Shown: positions 33,176-43,038 of the stretch, piece by piece
Numbering within the stretch: position 1 is the first letter of the stretch
How the letters are laid out: the number at the start of each line of letters is the position of its first letter
Assembly: GCA_902521675.1 (NCBI GenBank)
Contig: CABYSP010000002.1
Location: forward strand, 32,259 to 96,258
Origin: an uncultured Pelagibacteraceae bacterium
GTDB lineage: Bacteria > Pseudomonadota > Alphaproteobacteria > Pelagibacterales > Pelagibacteraceae
Direction: 5' to 3'
DNA: 64,000 bases
Translations under genes and position numbers: made by a program
Notes under the pieces: generated by a model
What the model was told of the DNA's origin: nothing
Database searches by the model: none
Seen by the model: the letters and a program-made list of their open reading frames with translations, nothing else

Positions 33176-34028
33176 TTTTAAGTTCTAAGCAATAATTGTA
33201 TATTTCTTTTTTAGATACGTTAGTACTTTGACTAAAAATATCTGTAATTTCTTTCGTAGAAAATTTATTAATCATTTTTTTAATCATATTCATATCTGAT
33301 TCACTTAATTTTGGAGATAGTTTTTTGGGTATTTTTTTTTCAGAAACAACAACAGTTAACTCACCTTTTGGTTCTTTTTCAAATAATTCTAATTCATCAA
33401 CATTTTTTCTAATAAATTCTTCGTATATTTTTGTAATTTCTCTACAAAAAACTATCTTTCTTCCTGCAAAATTCTTTTTAATTTCAGGTATGATTTTATT
33501 AATTTTTTTTGGAGAAATAAAAAAAACTAAGGAATTTTCAAATTCTGAGAATTTTTTTAATTCATTAGATAATTGCTGTTTTTTATCTGGGAAAAAACCA
33601 CAAAACAAAAATTTATCTGAAAAACCACTTATTGAAACAGCTGCGGCAACAGCCGAGGGCCCTGGAATGGGAAATATTTTAATCTCGTTATTAATACACT
33701 CATTAACTAAAATTGAACCAGGATCAGAAATACTAGGCGTACCAGCATCTGATATCAAAGAAATTATTTTTCCAGATTTTAAATATTCAACAATTTTTAC
33801 TACATTTTTTTTTTCATTAAATTTATGATTTGAAATTAATTTTGATTTTATTTGATATTTATTTAAAAGATTTTTTGAAACACGAGTGTCTTCACATAAA
33901 ATATAATGAGACTTCTGCAAAATTTCAATCGCTCTTAATGTTATATCTTTTAGATTTCCTAAAGGAGTTGACACCAAATAAAGACCATTTTCGTATTCTT
34001 TTAATTTAAATTGTGGTTTTATGATCAT
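33165..34028 (-). CDS. rsmI: 16S rRNA (cytidine1402-2'-O)-methyltransferase
   Basis: GLYLVSTPLGNLKDITLRAIEIL, CEDTRVS, SDAGTPSISDPG. Confidence 0.97.
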   Translation of the reverse strand: MIIKPQFKLKEYENGLYLVSTPLGNLKDITLRAIEILQKSHYILCEDTRVSKNLLNKYQIKSKLISNHKFNEKKNVVKIVEYLKSGKIISLISDAGTPSISDPGSILVNECINNEIKIFPIPGPSAVAAAVSISGFSDKFLFCGFFPDKKQQLSNELKKFSEFENSLVFFISPKKINKIIPEIKKNFAGRKIVFCREITKIYEEFIRKNVDELELFEKEPKGELTVVVSEKKIPKKLSPKLSESDMNMIKKMINKFSTKEITDIFSQSTNVSKKEIYNYCLELKNEK

Positions 34029-34062
34029 AATTTAGCTTAAAAAATATTATATTAGCATCAAA

Positions 34063-35217
34063 ATGATTAAATTAATTAAAATTTTTTATTTTATTATTTT
34101 AAGTTTTTATTTTCTGTTTTTTCCAAATGTTAATGCTCAAGAAAAAATCAAAATAGGATTATTGGTGCCTATGACAGGAGAAAATAAGGAGATTGGAGAG
34201 TCGATAATTAAAGCAGTTGGATTAGCGGTCAAAGATATTGATAATGATCTGATAGAAATCTATCCAAAAGATACGGCAACTAAAGCTAACCAAACTTTAA
34301 AATCAGCATTTGAATTAAGTGAAATGGGGATAAAAATTGTTATAGGCCCTGTGTTCTATGAAAGTTTAACTTATTTAGATGAAATGAAGCATTTAACTTT
34401 TTTATCATTAACAAATAAAACTTTAGATCTTCCAAAAAATGTAATCTCTGCTGGAATTAATTCTACATCACAATTTAATACAATAAAAAAATTTTTAGAA
34501 ACTAATCAAATACAAAGAACTATTTTTTTAACACCAATTCAAGATTATGAATTTGAAGTTAAAAAAGGAATGAAAAATTCAAAAATTAAAATTTATAAAG
34601 ATTACGAATATAATATAGAGCCTACAAAACTGACAAAACAAATAGAAGAAATTACAAACTACAAAATAAGAAAGCAAAATTTAGAGGATGAAATAAATAG
34701 GATAAAAAATTCAAATGATCCAAATAAAGAAAAAAAAATAAAAAGACTTGAAAAAAGATACACTTTGGGTGGTTTAAATTTTGACGCTGTTGTAATTGCA
34801 GATTTTGATGAAAGCCTAAAAAGTGTATCTACATCACTTTTATATACTGACGTACTTCCAAAAAATAAATATTTTATAACTTTAAATCAATGGTTTGATG
34901 AAAGTTTGTTAAATGAAACTGATATCCAACCTTTATATTATCCATCAATAAATAAAGAAAATTTTGATAGCTACAAAATAAAGTACTATAACGCATTTAA
35001 CGAAGATCCAACTCATTTGTCTTTATTAAGTTATGACCTTATTGGCTTAGTTTATTATTTATCAATGAATTCAAAAATAGAAAACTTAAATAAAATTTTT
35101 AAGAAAAAAAATTCATTCAAAGGAAAAATAGGAATTTTTGATATTAAAAATAATAAAATTTATCACAGACTTAATTTTTATAAAATTGAAGATCAAAAAC
35201 TTATAGAAATTTTCTAA
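34063..35217 (+). CDS. LpoA-like penicillin-binding protein activator / periplasmic binding protein
   Basis: Signal peptide; KIGLLVPMTGENKEIGESIIKAVGLAV; divergent from rsmI as lpoA is. Confidence 0.82.
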   Translation: MIKLIKIFYFIILSFYFLFFPNVNAQEKIKIGLLVPMTGENKEIGESIIKAVGLAVKDIDNDLIEIYPKDTATKANQTLKSAFELSEMGIKIVIGPVFYESLTYLDEMKHLTFLSLTNKTLDLPKNVISAGINSTSQFNTIKKFLETNQIQRTIFLTPIQDYEFEVKKGMKNSKIKIYKDYEYNIEPTKLTKQIEEITNYKIRKQNLEDEINRIKNSNDPNKEKKIKRLEKRYTLGGLNFDAVVIADFDESLKSVSTSLLYTDVLPKNKYFITLNQWFDESLLNETDIQPLYYPSINKENFDSYKIKYYNAFNEDPTHLSLLSYDLIGLVYYLSMNSKIENLNKIFKKKNSFKGKIGIFDIKNNKIYHRLNFYKIEDQKLIEIF

Positions 35218-35803
35218 TTTTTTTAAAAGCTTGATATCTATGATCCATTTTATACTTTTGAGATGGCTTCATTTCTCCAAAAGTTTTTCTTTTTCTTAAA
35301 GGAATAAAAATTGGATCATAACCAAATCCATTTTTTCCTTTTGCTTCATGTGAAATATGACCTTCAACTTTACCTATGACACAAGCAATTTTTTTATTTA
35401 AGTATGAAATAGAAAGTGCACAAACAAATCTTGCTTTTATTTTTTTGTTTTTCCAATTTTTGTCTTTTTTATTTAATTCTCTATAAACTCTTTTTATGGC
35501 TTTACTAAAGTCCCCATACTTTCCTCCCCACCTTGCAGAATAAATTCCAGGACTTTTATTTAAAAAATCTATTTCCAAACCAGAGTCGTCAGCTAAACAC
35601 AACAATCCTGTTTTTTTTGAAAAATATTTAGATTTGATCAGTGAGTTTTCTTTAAAAGTCTTACCATTTTCAACTGGGCTTCTAAGATTAAATGTAGATG
35701 TAGAATAAATTTTAATTTTTTTAGACAATAAACTCTTGATTTCACGTAATTTACCCTTGTTATTAGTACCTATTAATAATTTATTAATTTTTTGTTTATA
35801 CAT
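35201..35803 (-). CDS. rdgB: XTP/dITP diphosphatase
   Basis: LLIGTNNKGKLREIKSLL, ADDSGLEIDFL, GFGYDPIF. Confidence 0.95.
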   Translation of the reverse strand: MYKQKINKLLIGTNNKGKLREIKSLLSKKIKIYSTSTFNLRSPVENGKTFKENSLIKSKYFSKKTGLLCLADDSGLEIDFLNKSPGIYSARWGGKYGDFSKAIKRVYRELNKKDKNWKNKKIKARFVCALSISYLNKKIACVIGKVEGHISHEAKGKNGFGYDPIFIPLRKRKTFGEMKPSQKYKMDHRYQAFKKIRKFL

Positions 35804-35839
35804 CTAGAAATTAAGAAAATGCTTACCATATAAGGTACT

Positions 35840-36493
35840 ATGGAAAAAGAGGAAATACAAAATAACACTTCTGCAGATCAAAACGAAGATACTGTAAAAG
35901 AAAATGAGAAACCTGAAGATAATCTAGCCGAAGAAAATAAACAGGAAATAAAGCAAGAAGTTAAAGAAGAAATTAAAGAGCCAACTCCAGAAGAAAAAAT
36001 TGCTGAACTAGAAGATAAAGTGGCAAGAACTTTTGCTGAAATGGAAAATCAAAGAAGAAGATTTGAAAAAGAAAAAGAAGATGCTTTTGAATATGGTGGT
36101 TATAGTTTTGCAAAAGAAGCATTAAATTTGATTGATAACTTAGATCGATCCAAACATGTTCTTGAAAGCGACGACAAATTAAAAGAAACTGAAGCATTAA
36201 AAAAGACGCTAGAGCATTTAGATATTATTAAAAAGGATTTAATCTCAATATTTGAAAAAAATAACATTAAACCAATTGATAGCCTTAACAAAAAACTAGA
36301 TCCAAACTTTCATCAAGCAATGATAGAAATTGAGGATGATACGAAAGAACCTGGAACAATAATTCAAGAAATTCAAAAAGGCTTTACTATAAAAGACAGA
36401 TTACTTAGACCCTCATTAGTAGGAGTGTCAAAAAAAGTTACAATTAAAGAAGAAAAAACCGAGGAAAATCAGGAAAATCCAGAAAATAAATAA
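35840..36493 (+). CDS. grpE: Nucleotide exchange factor GrpE
   Basis: Acidic N-terminus; MENQRRRFEKEKEDA; DPNFHQAMIEIED. Confidence 0.95.
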   Translation: MEKEEIQNNTSADQNEDTVKENEKPEDNLAEENKQEIKQEVKEEIKEPTPEEKIAELEDKVARTFAEMENQRRRFEKEKEDAFEYGGYSFAKEALNLIDNLDRSKHVLESDDKLKETEALKKTLEHLDIIKKDLISIFEKNNIKPIDSLNKKLDPNFHQAMIEIEDDTKEPGTIIQEIQKGFTIKDRLLRPSLVGVSKKVTIKEEKTEENQENPENK

Positions 36494-36505
36494 TTATGAG
36501 ATCAA

Positions 36506-36533
36506 CTTGTAGTTTCACATTTAAACCCTATAT
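36506..36533 (+). promoter_or_regulatory. Predicted RpoH (sigma-32-type) promoter for dnaK
   Basis: CTTGTAG-N13-CCCTATAT in the grpE-dnaK gap. Confidence 0.6.
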
Positions 36534-36556
36534 GACGAAAGAGAGACATTTATATT

Positions 36557-38482
36557 ATGAGTAAAATTATTGGAATAGACTTAGGAACAACAAATTCATG
36601 TGTTGCCATAATGGAAGGAACACAAGCTAAGGTTTTAGAAAATACTGAAGGAGCAAGAACTACTCCATCAGTTGTTGCATTTACAGATGAGAACGAAAAA
36701 TTAATTGGACAACCAGCAAAAAGACAAGCTGTTACAAATCCAGAAAATACTATTTTTGCAGTAAAAAGGCTAATTGGAAGAAATTTTGACGACCCAACGG
36801 TAAAAAAAGATGTAGAAGCTGCACCTTTTAAAATAATTAATTCTGAAAAAGGTGATGCTTGGATTGAAGCTAAAGGTGAAAAATATTCACCTTCTCAAAT
36901 ATCAGCATTCATTTTACAAAAAATGAAAGAAACAGCAGAAAAATATTTAGGTCAGGCTGTAACAAAAGCTGTAATTACTGTTCCAGCATACTTTAATGAT
37001 GCACAAAGACAAGCAACAAAAGACGCAGGAAAAATTGCTGGATTAGAAGTTTTAAGAATTATTAATGAACCAACTGCTGCATCATTAGCCTATGGTTTGG
37101 ATAAAAAACAAAATAAAAAAATTGCTGTATATGATTTAGGTGGAGGAACATTTGATGTATCTATCCTAGAATTGGGTGATGGTGTATTTGAAGTTAAATC
37201 AACTAATGGTGATACTTTTTTAGGTGGTGAAGATTTTGATAATGCTGTTGTTGATTACTTAATTTCTGAATTTAAGAAAGATAATGGAATTGATCTTAAG
37301 TCAGATAAACTTGCTTTACAAAGATTAAAAGAAGCTGCCGAAAAAGCAAAAATAGAATTGTCATCTGCAGAACAAACAGATATAAACTTACCTTTCATCA
37401 CTGCAGATAAAACAGGTCCAAAACATATTAATTTAAAAATGACTAGAGCAAAACTCGAAGCTTTAGTTGAGGAACTAATTGCCAGAACTATGCCTCCATG
37501 TAAGACTGCTCTAAAAGATGCTGGTATTACTGCTAGCGAAATTGATGAAGTAGTTATGGTTGGTGGTATGACTAGAATGCCAAAAGTAATTGAGGAAGTA
37601 AAAAGCTTTTTTGGAAAAGACCCTAATAAAAGTGTAAACCCTGATGAAGTAGTTGCAATGGGTGCTGCTATTCAAGCAGGAGTATTACAGGGTGATGTTA
37701 AAGATGTACTTCTATTAGATGTAACTCCATTGTCGCTTGGTATTGAGACACTTGGGGGAGTTTCAACAAAATTAATTGATAAAAATACAACAATCCCAAC
37801 TAAAAAAAGCCAAGTTTTCTCAACTGCTGAAGACAATCAGCCTGCAGTATCTATTAGAGTTCTACAGGGTGAAAGAGAAATGGCAGCTGATAATAAAGCC
37901 CTAGGTAACTTTGAATTAGTGGGTATTGCGCCAGCACCAAGAGGAGTTCCTCAAATTGAAGTTACATTTGATATTGATGCTAATGGTATCGTAAATGTTT
38001 CAGCAAAAGACAAAGGAACTGGTAAAGAGCAAAAAATCCAAATTCAAGCTTCAGGTGGATTAAGTGATGAAGAAATTGAAAAAATGGTTAAAGATGCTGA
38101 AGCTAACAAAGAAGCTGATAAGAAGAAAAGAGAGTCGGTTGATGTTAGAAATCAGGCAGATACTCTAATTCACTCTACTGAAAAGAATTTAAAAGAACAT
38201 GGATCAAAAATTTCTGATGCAGAAAAAAAAGCAATTGAAGATGCATCAACTTCAGTAAAAGACGCATTAAAGGGTGAAGATATTGAAGATATTAAGAAAA
38301 AAACAGAAGCTTTAGTTCAAGCTTCAATGAAACTTGGTGAAGCAATCTATAAATCACAACAAAGTGCAAAACCTGAATCCGGAAAAGATGATGGTGGAGA
38401 TGATGCAGGTAAAAAAGACGAAAATGTTGTTGATGCTGATTTCGAAGAAGTAAAAGACGAGAATAAAGAAAAAAGCGCTTAA
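36557..38482 (+). CDS. dnaK: Chaperone DnaK
   Basis: [19 protein letters not shown]; full-length Hsp70. Confidence 0.99.
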   Translation: MSKIIGIDLGTTNSCVAIMEGTQAKVLENTEGARTTPSVVAFTDENEKLIGQPAKRQAVTNPENTIFAVKRLIGRNFDDPTVKKDVEAAPFKIINSEKGDAWIEAKGEKYSPSQISAFILQKMKETAEKYLGQAVTKAVITVPAYFNDAQRQATKDAGKIAGLEVLRIINEPTAASLAYGLDKKQNKKIAVYDLGGGTFDVSILELGDGVFEVKSTNGDTFLGGEDFDNAVVDYLISEFKKDNGIDLKSDKLALQRLKEAAEKAKIELSSAEQTDINLPFITADKTGPKHINLKMTRAKLEALVEELIARTMPPCKTALKDAGITASEIDEVVMVGGMTRMPKVIEEVKSFFGKDPNKSVNPDEVVAMGAAIQAGVLQGDVKDVLLLDVTPLSLGIETLGGVSTKLIDKNTTIPTKKSQVFSTAEDNQPAVSIRVLQGEREMAADNKALGNFELVGIAPAPRGVPQIEVTFDIDANGIVNVSAKDKGTGKEQKIQIQASGGLSDEEIEKMVKDAEANKEADKKKRESVDVRNQADTLIHSTEKNLKEHGSKISDAEKKAIEDASTSVKDALKGEDIEDIKKKTEALVQASMKLGEAIYKSQQSAKPESGKDDGGDDAGKKDENVVDADFEEVKDENKEKSA

Positions 38483-38511
38483 ACTGACATTTAATTGTCT
38501 GGGGTAATTTG

Positions 38512-39639
38512 ATGGCTAAAAGAGACTATTACGATGTCCTAGGCGTTAATAAAAGCGCGAGCCCTGAAGAATTAAAATCTGCATACAGAAAGTTAGCTGT
38601 TAAATATCATCCTGATAAAAATCCAGGTGATTCAAAAGCGGAAGAAAAATTCAAAGAGGCTAGTGAAGCATACGGAATACTTTCAGACAAAGAGAAAAAA
38701 CAAAACTATGATAACTTTGGTCATACTGCATTTGAAAATGGTGGCGGAAGACCAGGTGGAGGTTTTGGTGGTTTCAGTGGAGCAGATTTTTCAGATATAT
38801 TTGAAGATTTTTTTGGAGATTTTGGCGGTGGAGGAAGATCAAGGAACAGAAGATCAAACAACAGAGGCTCAGATCTAAGATATGATTTATCTATTTCTTT
38901 AGAGGAAGCTTATCATGGGAAAAAACAAGATATAAAATTTTCTACAACAGAACAATGTGGAACATGTAAAGGTAATGGCTCCAAACCAGGGTATTCACCT
39001 GATAGATGCTCATATTGTGGAGGTAATGGGAGAATAAGATCTAATCAAGGTTTCTTTACTGTTCAACAAACTTGTCCTCAATGTAATGGAAATGGTGAAG
39101 AAATTACTAACCCATGCAATGCTTGTAATGGTCAGGGTAAAAAGCAAACATCAAAGAAAATTTCTGTAACAATTCCTAAAGGAGTAGATGATGGAACAAG
39201 AATTAGATTAGCAGGCAAAGGTGAGGCGGGCACTAGAGGTGGAGTGACAGGAGACTTATATTTATTTATTAATGTTAACTCTCATGAATTATTTAAAAGA
39301 TCCGATGAAAATTTATTTTTTGAATTTCCTATTTCCCTTGCAGACGCTGCATTAGGAACTACTCTTGAAATTCCTACTATTGATGGGGGTAAAGCCAAAA
39401 TCAAAATTCCAGATGGAACTCAAAACGGTAAACAATTTAGATTAAAAGGTAAAGGTATGCCATTTATGAGAAGAGGAGATTTTGGGGATTTATATGTTCA
39501 AATAAGAACAGAGGTGCCAGTATATCTTAATAAAAAACAAAAAGAATTATTGGAACAATTTAGAGAAATTGAAAATGAAAAATCAAATCCAAGTATTAAG
39601 AAATTTTTTCAAAAAGCAAAAAATTTCTGGAAGAATTAG
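38512..39639 (+). CDS. dnaJ: Chaperone DnaJ
   Basis: J-domain with HPD, G/F region, four CxxCxG zinc motifs. Confidence 0.98.
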   Translation: MAKRDYYDVLGVNKSASPEELKSAYRKLAVKYHPDKNPGDSKAEEKFKEASEAYGILSDKEKKQNYDNFGHTAFENGGGRPGGGFGGFSGADFSDIFEDFFGDFGGGGRSRNRRSNNRGSDLRYDLSISLEEAYHGKKQDIKFSTTEQCGTCKGNGSKPGYSPDRCSYCGGNGRIRSNQGFFTVQQTCPQCNGNGEEITNPCNACNGQGKKQTSKKISVTIPKGVDDGTRIRLAGKGEAGTRGGVTGDLYLFINVNSHELFKRSDENLFFEFPISLADAALGTTLEIPTIDGGKAKIKIPDGTQNGKQFRLKGKGMPFMRRGDFGDLYVQIRTEVPVYLNKKQKELLEQFREIENEKSNPSIKKFFQKAKNFWKN

Positions 39640-39647
39640 TCAAAAAA

Positions 39648-40517
39648 ATGATAGATAATATTTTTCAAAATATTATCAACAAATATTTATCCAAAAAAAA
39701 TAAAAAAAATTATTATTTATATTTTTCAATATTTAAATTTTTAACAAGATCAGAATTTGTACTAAGTTTTAAAAATTATAAGTTTTATGCATCCTTCGAT
39801 AAAAAAAGTTTGAGTAGATGGATGCTCAAAAATTTAGAACCCTGGGATAATGTAAGTGTTGAAAAAATAATCTATTATATAAAAAAATATAATGGATCAT
39901 TTATTGATTGTGGTTGTAATTTTGGAGCTTATTCAATTCCGATTGCAAAGAAGTTTGGAGATCAAAATATTTATGCATTTGATGCATCCAAAAAAGCTAT
40001 TCAAAAACTCAAACAAAATATAGATCTTAATAAAATTAAAAACATAAATTACTTTAACATTGGGATTGGAGATAAAAATACAGAAGCATATTTTAATGAA
40101 GATATTGATAATCTTAAAAATGATGGGTCATTTAGATTTACCCAAAATAGTAATAATGAAAAAATTAATATTCATAAATTAGATGATGTTTTTAAAAATA
40201 AAAAAATTTCTCTCAAAGAAAATATAATTATAAAACTTGATCTTGAAGGTTTTGATTTTTTAGCTCTGAAGGGACTATCTAATACTATAAAAAAATCAAA
40301 AGTAATAATCTTTATTGAAATATCAAAGATGTTATTAGAAAATTCAGAAAACTTTTCAAATGAGTTCGATTTATTTATTAAAAATAATAAATTGAATATT
40401 TATGATTTAAATCTCAAAAGCAAAAATGTTAATGAAATAATTGTGTCTTTAAATGCAAGAGACAAAAATAAAGAAACTATTGGTGACTATATTATTTCAA
40501 ATCATAAATTATTGTAA
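39648..40517 (+). CDS. FkbM family methyltransferase
   Basis: GSFIDCGCNFGAYSIPIAKKFGDQNIYAFDASKKAIQKLKQNI; IKLDLEGFDFLALKG. Confidence 0.88.
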   Translation: MIDNIFQNIINKYLSKKNKKNYYLYFSIFKFLTRSEFVLSFKNYKFYASFDKKSLSRWMLKNLEPWDNVSVEKIIYYIKKYNGSFIDCGCNFGAYSIPIAKKFGDQNIYAFDASKKAIQKLKQNIDLNKIKNINYFNIGIGDKNTEAYFNEDIDNLKNDGSFRFTQNSNNEKINIHKLDDVFKNKKISLKENIIIKLDLEGFDFLALKGLSNTIKKSKVIIFIEISKMLLENSENFSNEFDLFIKNNKLNIYDLNLKSKNVNEIIVSLNARDKNKETIGDYIISNHKLL

Positions 40518-40555
40518 AAGTTTTATATAAAAGTATAGTCTTCAAGTTATTAGAT

Positions 40556-41332
40556 ATGAAAAAAATTAACTTAGCTATCTCAGGCTGTATGGGACGAATG
40601 GGTCAACAACTGATCAAATCATCCAAAAAAAATAAGGAATTTAAATTAGTTACACTCACAGAAAATAGATTGATAAATAAAAAATTTAATGGTGTTAAGC
40701 TTGAATTAAATTCTGATAAAGCTTTTAAAAAAGCAGATGTGATTATTGATTTTACTGTACCCAAATGCACTCTTGAAATACTTAAAATAGCCTCAAAACT
40801 AAAAAAAAAAGTTGTTATTGGAACAACAGGTTTTAGCAGAAGTGAAGAAAACCATATTAAAAAATATTCCAAAAAAATACCAATTTTAAAGGCTGGCAAT
40901 ATGAGCTTAGGTGTAAATTTGTTAATGTATTTAACTGAAATAGCATCAAAATCATTAAATGATGAATACTTAAGTAAAATATTCGAAGTGCATCATAAAC
41001 ATAAAAAAGACTATCCATCAGGTACAGCTCTAATGCTTGGTAAAGGGATTTCAGATGGAAAGGGTAAAAATTTATATAATTTAATTGGAAAAAAGTTTTT
41101 AAACAAAAAAACCTTTCCTTATGGAAAAAAAATTAATTTTAATTCAATTAGAAAAGGTGAAATTATCGGAGAACATGAAGTGAAATTTTCTAGTGGAAAA
41201 GAAATAATTACATTAAATCATGAAGCATTCGATAGAGCCTTATACTCTGATGGAGCTTTAACGGCGTCTAAATGGTTAATGAAAAAAAAACCAGGTTTAT
41301 ACTCTATGAGAGATTTGCTTAACTTTTCATAA
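40556..41332 (+). CDS. dapB: 4-hydroxy-tetrahydrodipicolinate reductase
   Basis: SGCMGRMGQQLI, DFTVPKCTL, EVHHKHKKDYPSGTAL. Confidence 0.97.
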   Translation: MKKINLAISGCMGRMGQQLIKSSKKNKEFKLVTLTENRLINKKFNGVKLELNSDKAFKKADVIIDFTVPKCTLEILKIASKLKKKVVIGTTGFSRSEENHIKKYSKKIPILKAGNMSLGVNLLMYLTEIASKSLNDEYLSKIFEVHHKHKKDYPSGTALMLGKGISDGKGKNLYNLIGKKFLNKKTFPYGKKINFNSIRKGEIIGEHEVKFSSGKEIITLNHEAFDRALYSDGALTASKWLMKKKPGLYSMRDLLNFS

Positions 41333-41985
41333 TGAATGAGAAAGAAAAAGCAAAAATAATTCTAAAAACATTAAATAAAATTTATCCTAAAGCACCAGTC
41401 CCACTTAAAAGCAAAAATACTTTCACACTATTAATATCTGTACTTCTTTCTGCTCAATGTACTGATTTGAACGTGAACAATGTTACTAAAGATATATATC
41501 CTAAGTACTATAGACCTGAACATTTTGTAAAATTAGGCCGAAAGAGAATTGAAAAACTAATAAAAAAAATCGGTATATTCAGAATTAAAGCTAAAAGTAT
41601 TTATCTTATGTCTAAAAAAATTTTAGAAGAACATAATGGAAAAGTTCCAAAAACCTTTGATCAACTTGAAAAACTACCTGGCGTAGGTCATAAAACAGCT
41701 AGTGTGGTAATGTCTCAAGGTTTTGGATATCCAGCCTTTGCGGTAGACACTCATATTCATAGGCTCGCACAAAGATGGGGATTAACAAACGGAAAAAGCG
41801 TCATCCAAACTGAAAAAGATTTAAAAAGAATTTTCCCAAAAAAAACCTGGTCCAAACTTCATCTTCAAATAATTTTCTATGGAAGAGAATATTGTAAAGC
41901 TAGAGAATGCTATGGTTTAAGATGTAGAATATGTACTAGTTGCTATCCAAATAGAAAAAAACCTGTTATTACAAAAAAAGCATAA
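41332..41985 (+). CDS. nth: Endonuclease III
   Basis: LPGVGHKTASVVM, VDTHIHRLAQRWGL, 4Fe-4S cysteines. Confidence 0.97.
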   Translation: MNEKEKAKIILKTLNKIYPKAPVPLKSKNTFTLLISVLLSAQCTDLNVNNVTKDIYPKYYRPEHFVKLGRKRIEKLIKKIGIFRIKAKSIYLMSKKILEEHNGKVPKTFDQLEKLPGVGHKTASVVMSQGFGYPAFAVDTHIHRLAQRWGLTNGKSVIQTEKDLKRIFPKKTWSKLHLQIIFYGREYCKARECYGLRCRICTSCYPNRKKPVITKKA

Positions 41986-41986
41986 T

Positions 41987-42916
41987 ATGAAAATTTTAGG
42001 AATAGGAAACGCTATAGTAGATGTTATTTGTAAAGTTGATGACAATTTTCTTGTTCAAAATAATCTCATAAAAAGCACAATGAAACTTATTTTTGATGAA
42101 AATGAATTTAATAATTTAATTAAGTCCCTCAAAATAGAGAAAACTGTTTCTGGGGGATCTGTCGCAAACTCAATTGTTGGCTTATCTCAACTTGGAAATA
42201 AAGTAGGTTTTATAGGAAAAGTTACAGATGATGCATTTGGTAGTAAGTATGAAGAAGGACTAAAAAAAGAGAAAGTAGAATATTTTTATTCCAAGAAAAA
42301 AGAGGAGTTACCAACTGGAACATGTCTAATATTAGTAACTCCAGATTCCGAAAGAACAATGTGTACCTTTCTGGGTACTGCTGGAAAGATTAATGAAAAT
42401 GATATTGACTCTGATGTCATTAATAATAGTGAGCTAATTTTTCTAGAAGGTTACTTGTGGGATGAAGGAGAACCAAAAAAAGCTTTTGATAAAGCAATTA
42501 GTACTGCAAACAAAGTTGCCATGTCTTTGTCTGACCAATTTTGTGTTGATAGACATAAACCTCACTTTTTAAATTTAGTACAAAATAATTTAGATATTAC
42601 TTTTGCTAATGAACAAGAAATTATGTCATTAATTAAAGCAAAAGACTTTAAAGAAGTTATAACTTTTTCAAGAGAACTCAAAAAATTGGTGGTTGTTACA
42701 AGAGGAGAAAAAGGAGCAATCGCAGTAAAAGGTGAGGAAATCTATGAATGTGATGTTCAAAACAATCTTAAAATTGTTGACCTTACAGGAGCAGGTGATC
42801 TTTTTGCTGCAGGTTTCCTGCACGGATATATTAATAAAATGTCGATTAGAGAAAGTCTTGAAAAAGGGACTGAGATGTCATCAAAAATAATAGAACAAAT
42901 TGGTGCAAGACTTTAA
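41987..42916 (+). CDS. PfkB family (adenosine/ribokinase-like) kinase
   Basis: GGSVANSIVGLSQLG, DLTGAGDLFAAGFLHG. Confidence 0.93.
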   Translation: MKILGIGNAIVDVICKVDDNFLVQNNLIKSTMKLIFDENEFNNLIKSLKIEKTVSGGSVANSIVGLSQLGNKVGFIGKVTDDAFGSKYEEGLKKEKVEYFYSKKKEELPTGTCLILVTPDSERTMCTFLGTAGKINENDIDSDVINNSELIFLEGYLWDEGEPKKAFDKAISTANKVAMSLSDQFCVDRHKPHFLNLVQNNLDITFANEQEIMSLIKAKDFKEVITFSRELKKLVVVTRGEKGAIAVKGEEIYECDVQNNLKIVDLTGAGDLFAAGFLHGYINKMSIRESLEKGTEMSSKIIEQIGARL

Positions 42917-42918
42917 GA

Positions 42919-43038
42919 TTATTTTTTTTTTCTTTTGAAACTCCCCTTACCTTTTTTTGGTCTAACTATTTTTTGTTTATATTTTTTTGTGTAAAGATCT
43001 TTTGCTATTGGATTTTTTTTACTTAATTTGGTAACCAT
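42919..43038 (-). CDS. arfA: Predicted minimal alternative ribosome-rescue factor A (ArfA), 39 aa
   Basis: MVTKLSKKNPIAKDLYTKKYKQKIVRPKKGKGSFKRKKK*; KKGKGS(Y/F)xRK signature and upstream F/Y-(R/K)-Q-(R/K)-(V/I) pattern of ArfA; below the ORF-track length cutoff. Confidence 0.8.
   Translation of the reverse strand: MVTKLSKKNPIAKDLYTKKYKQKIVRPKKGKGSFKRKKK

Noticed and set aside
33325-33828. 167-aa ORF antisense to rsmI
   Set aside because: Entirely inside the rsmI coding region; antisense-like composition.
36100-36291. ORFs antisense to grpE (35973-36197, 36100-36291)
   Set aside because: Arise from the Lys/Glu-rich grpE sequence read in reverse; mutually overlapping and without motifs.
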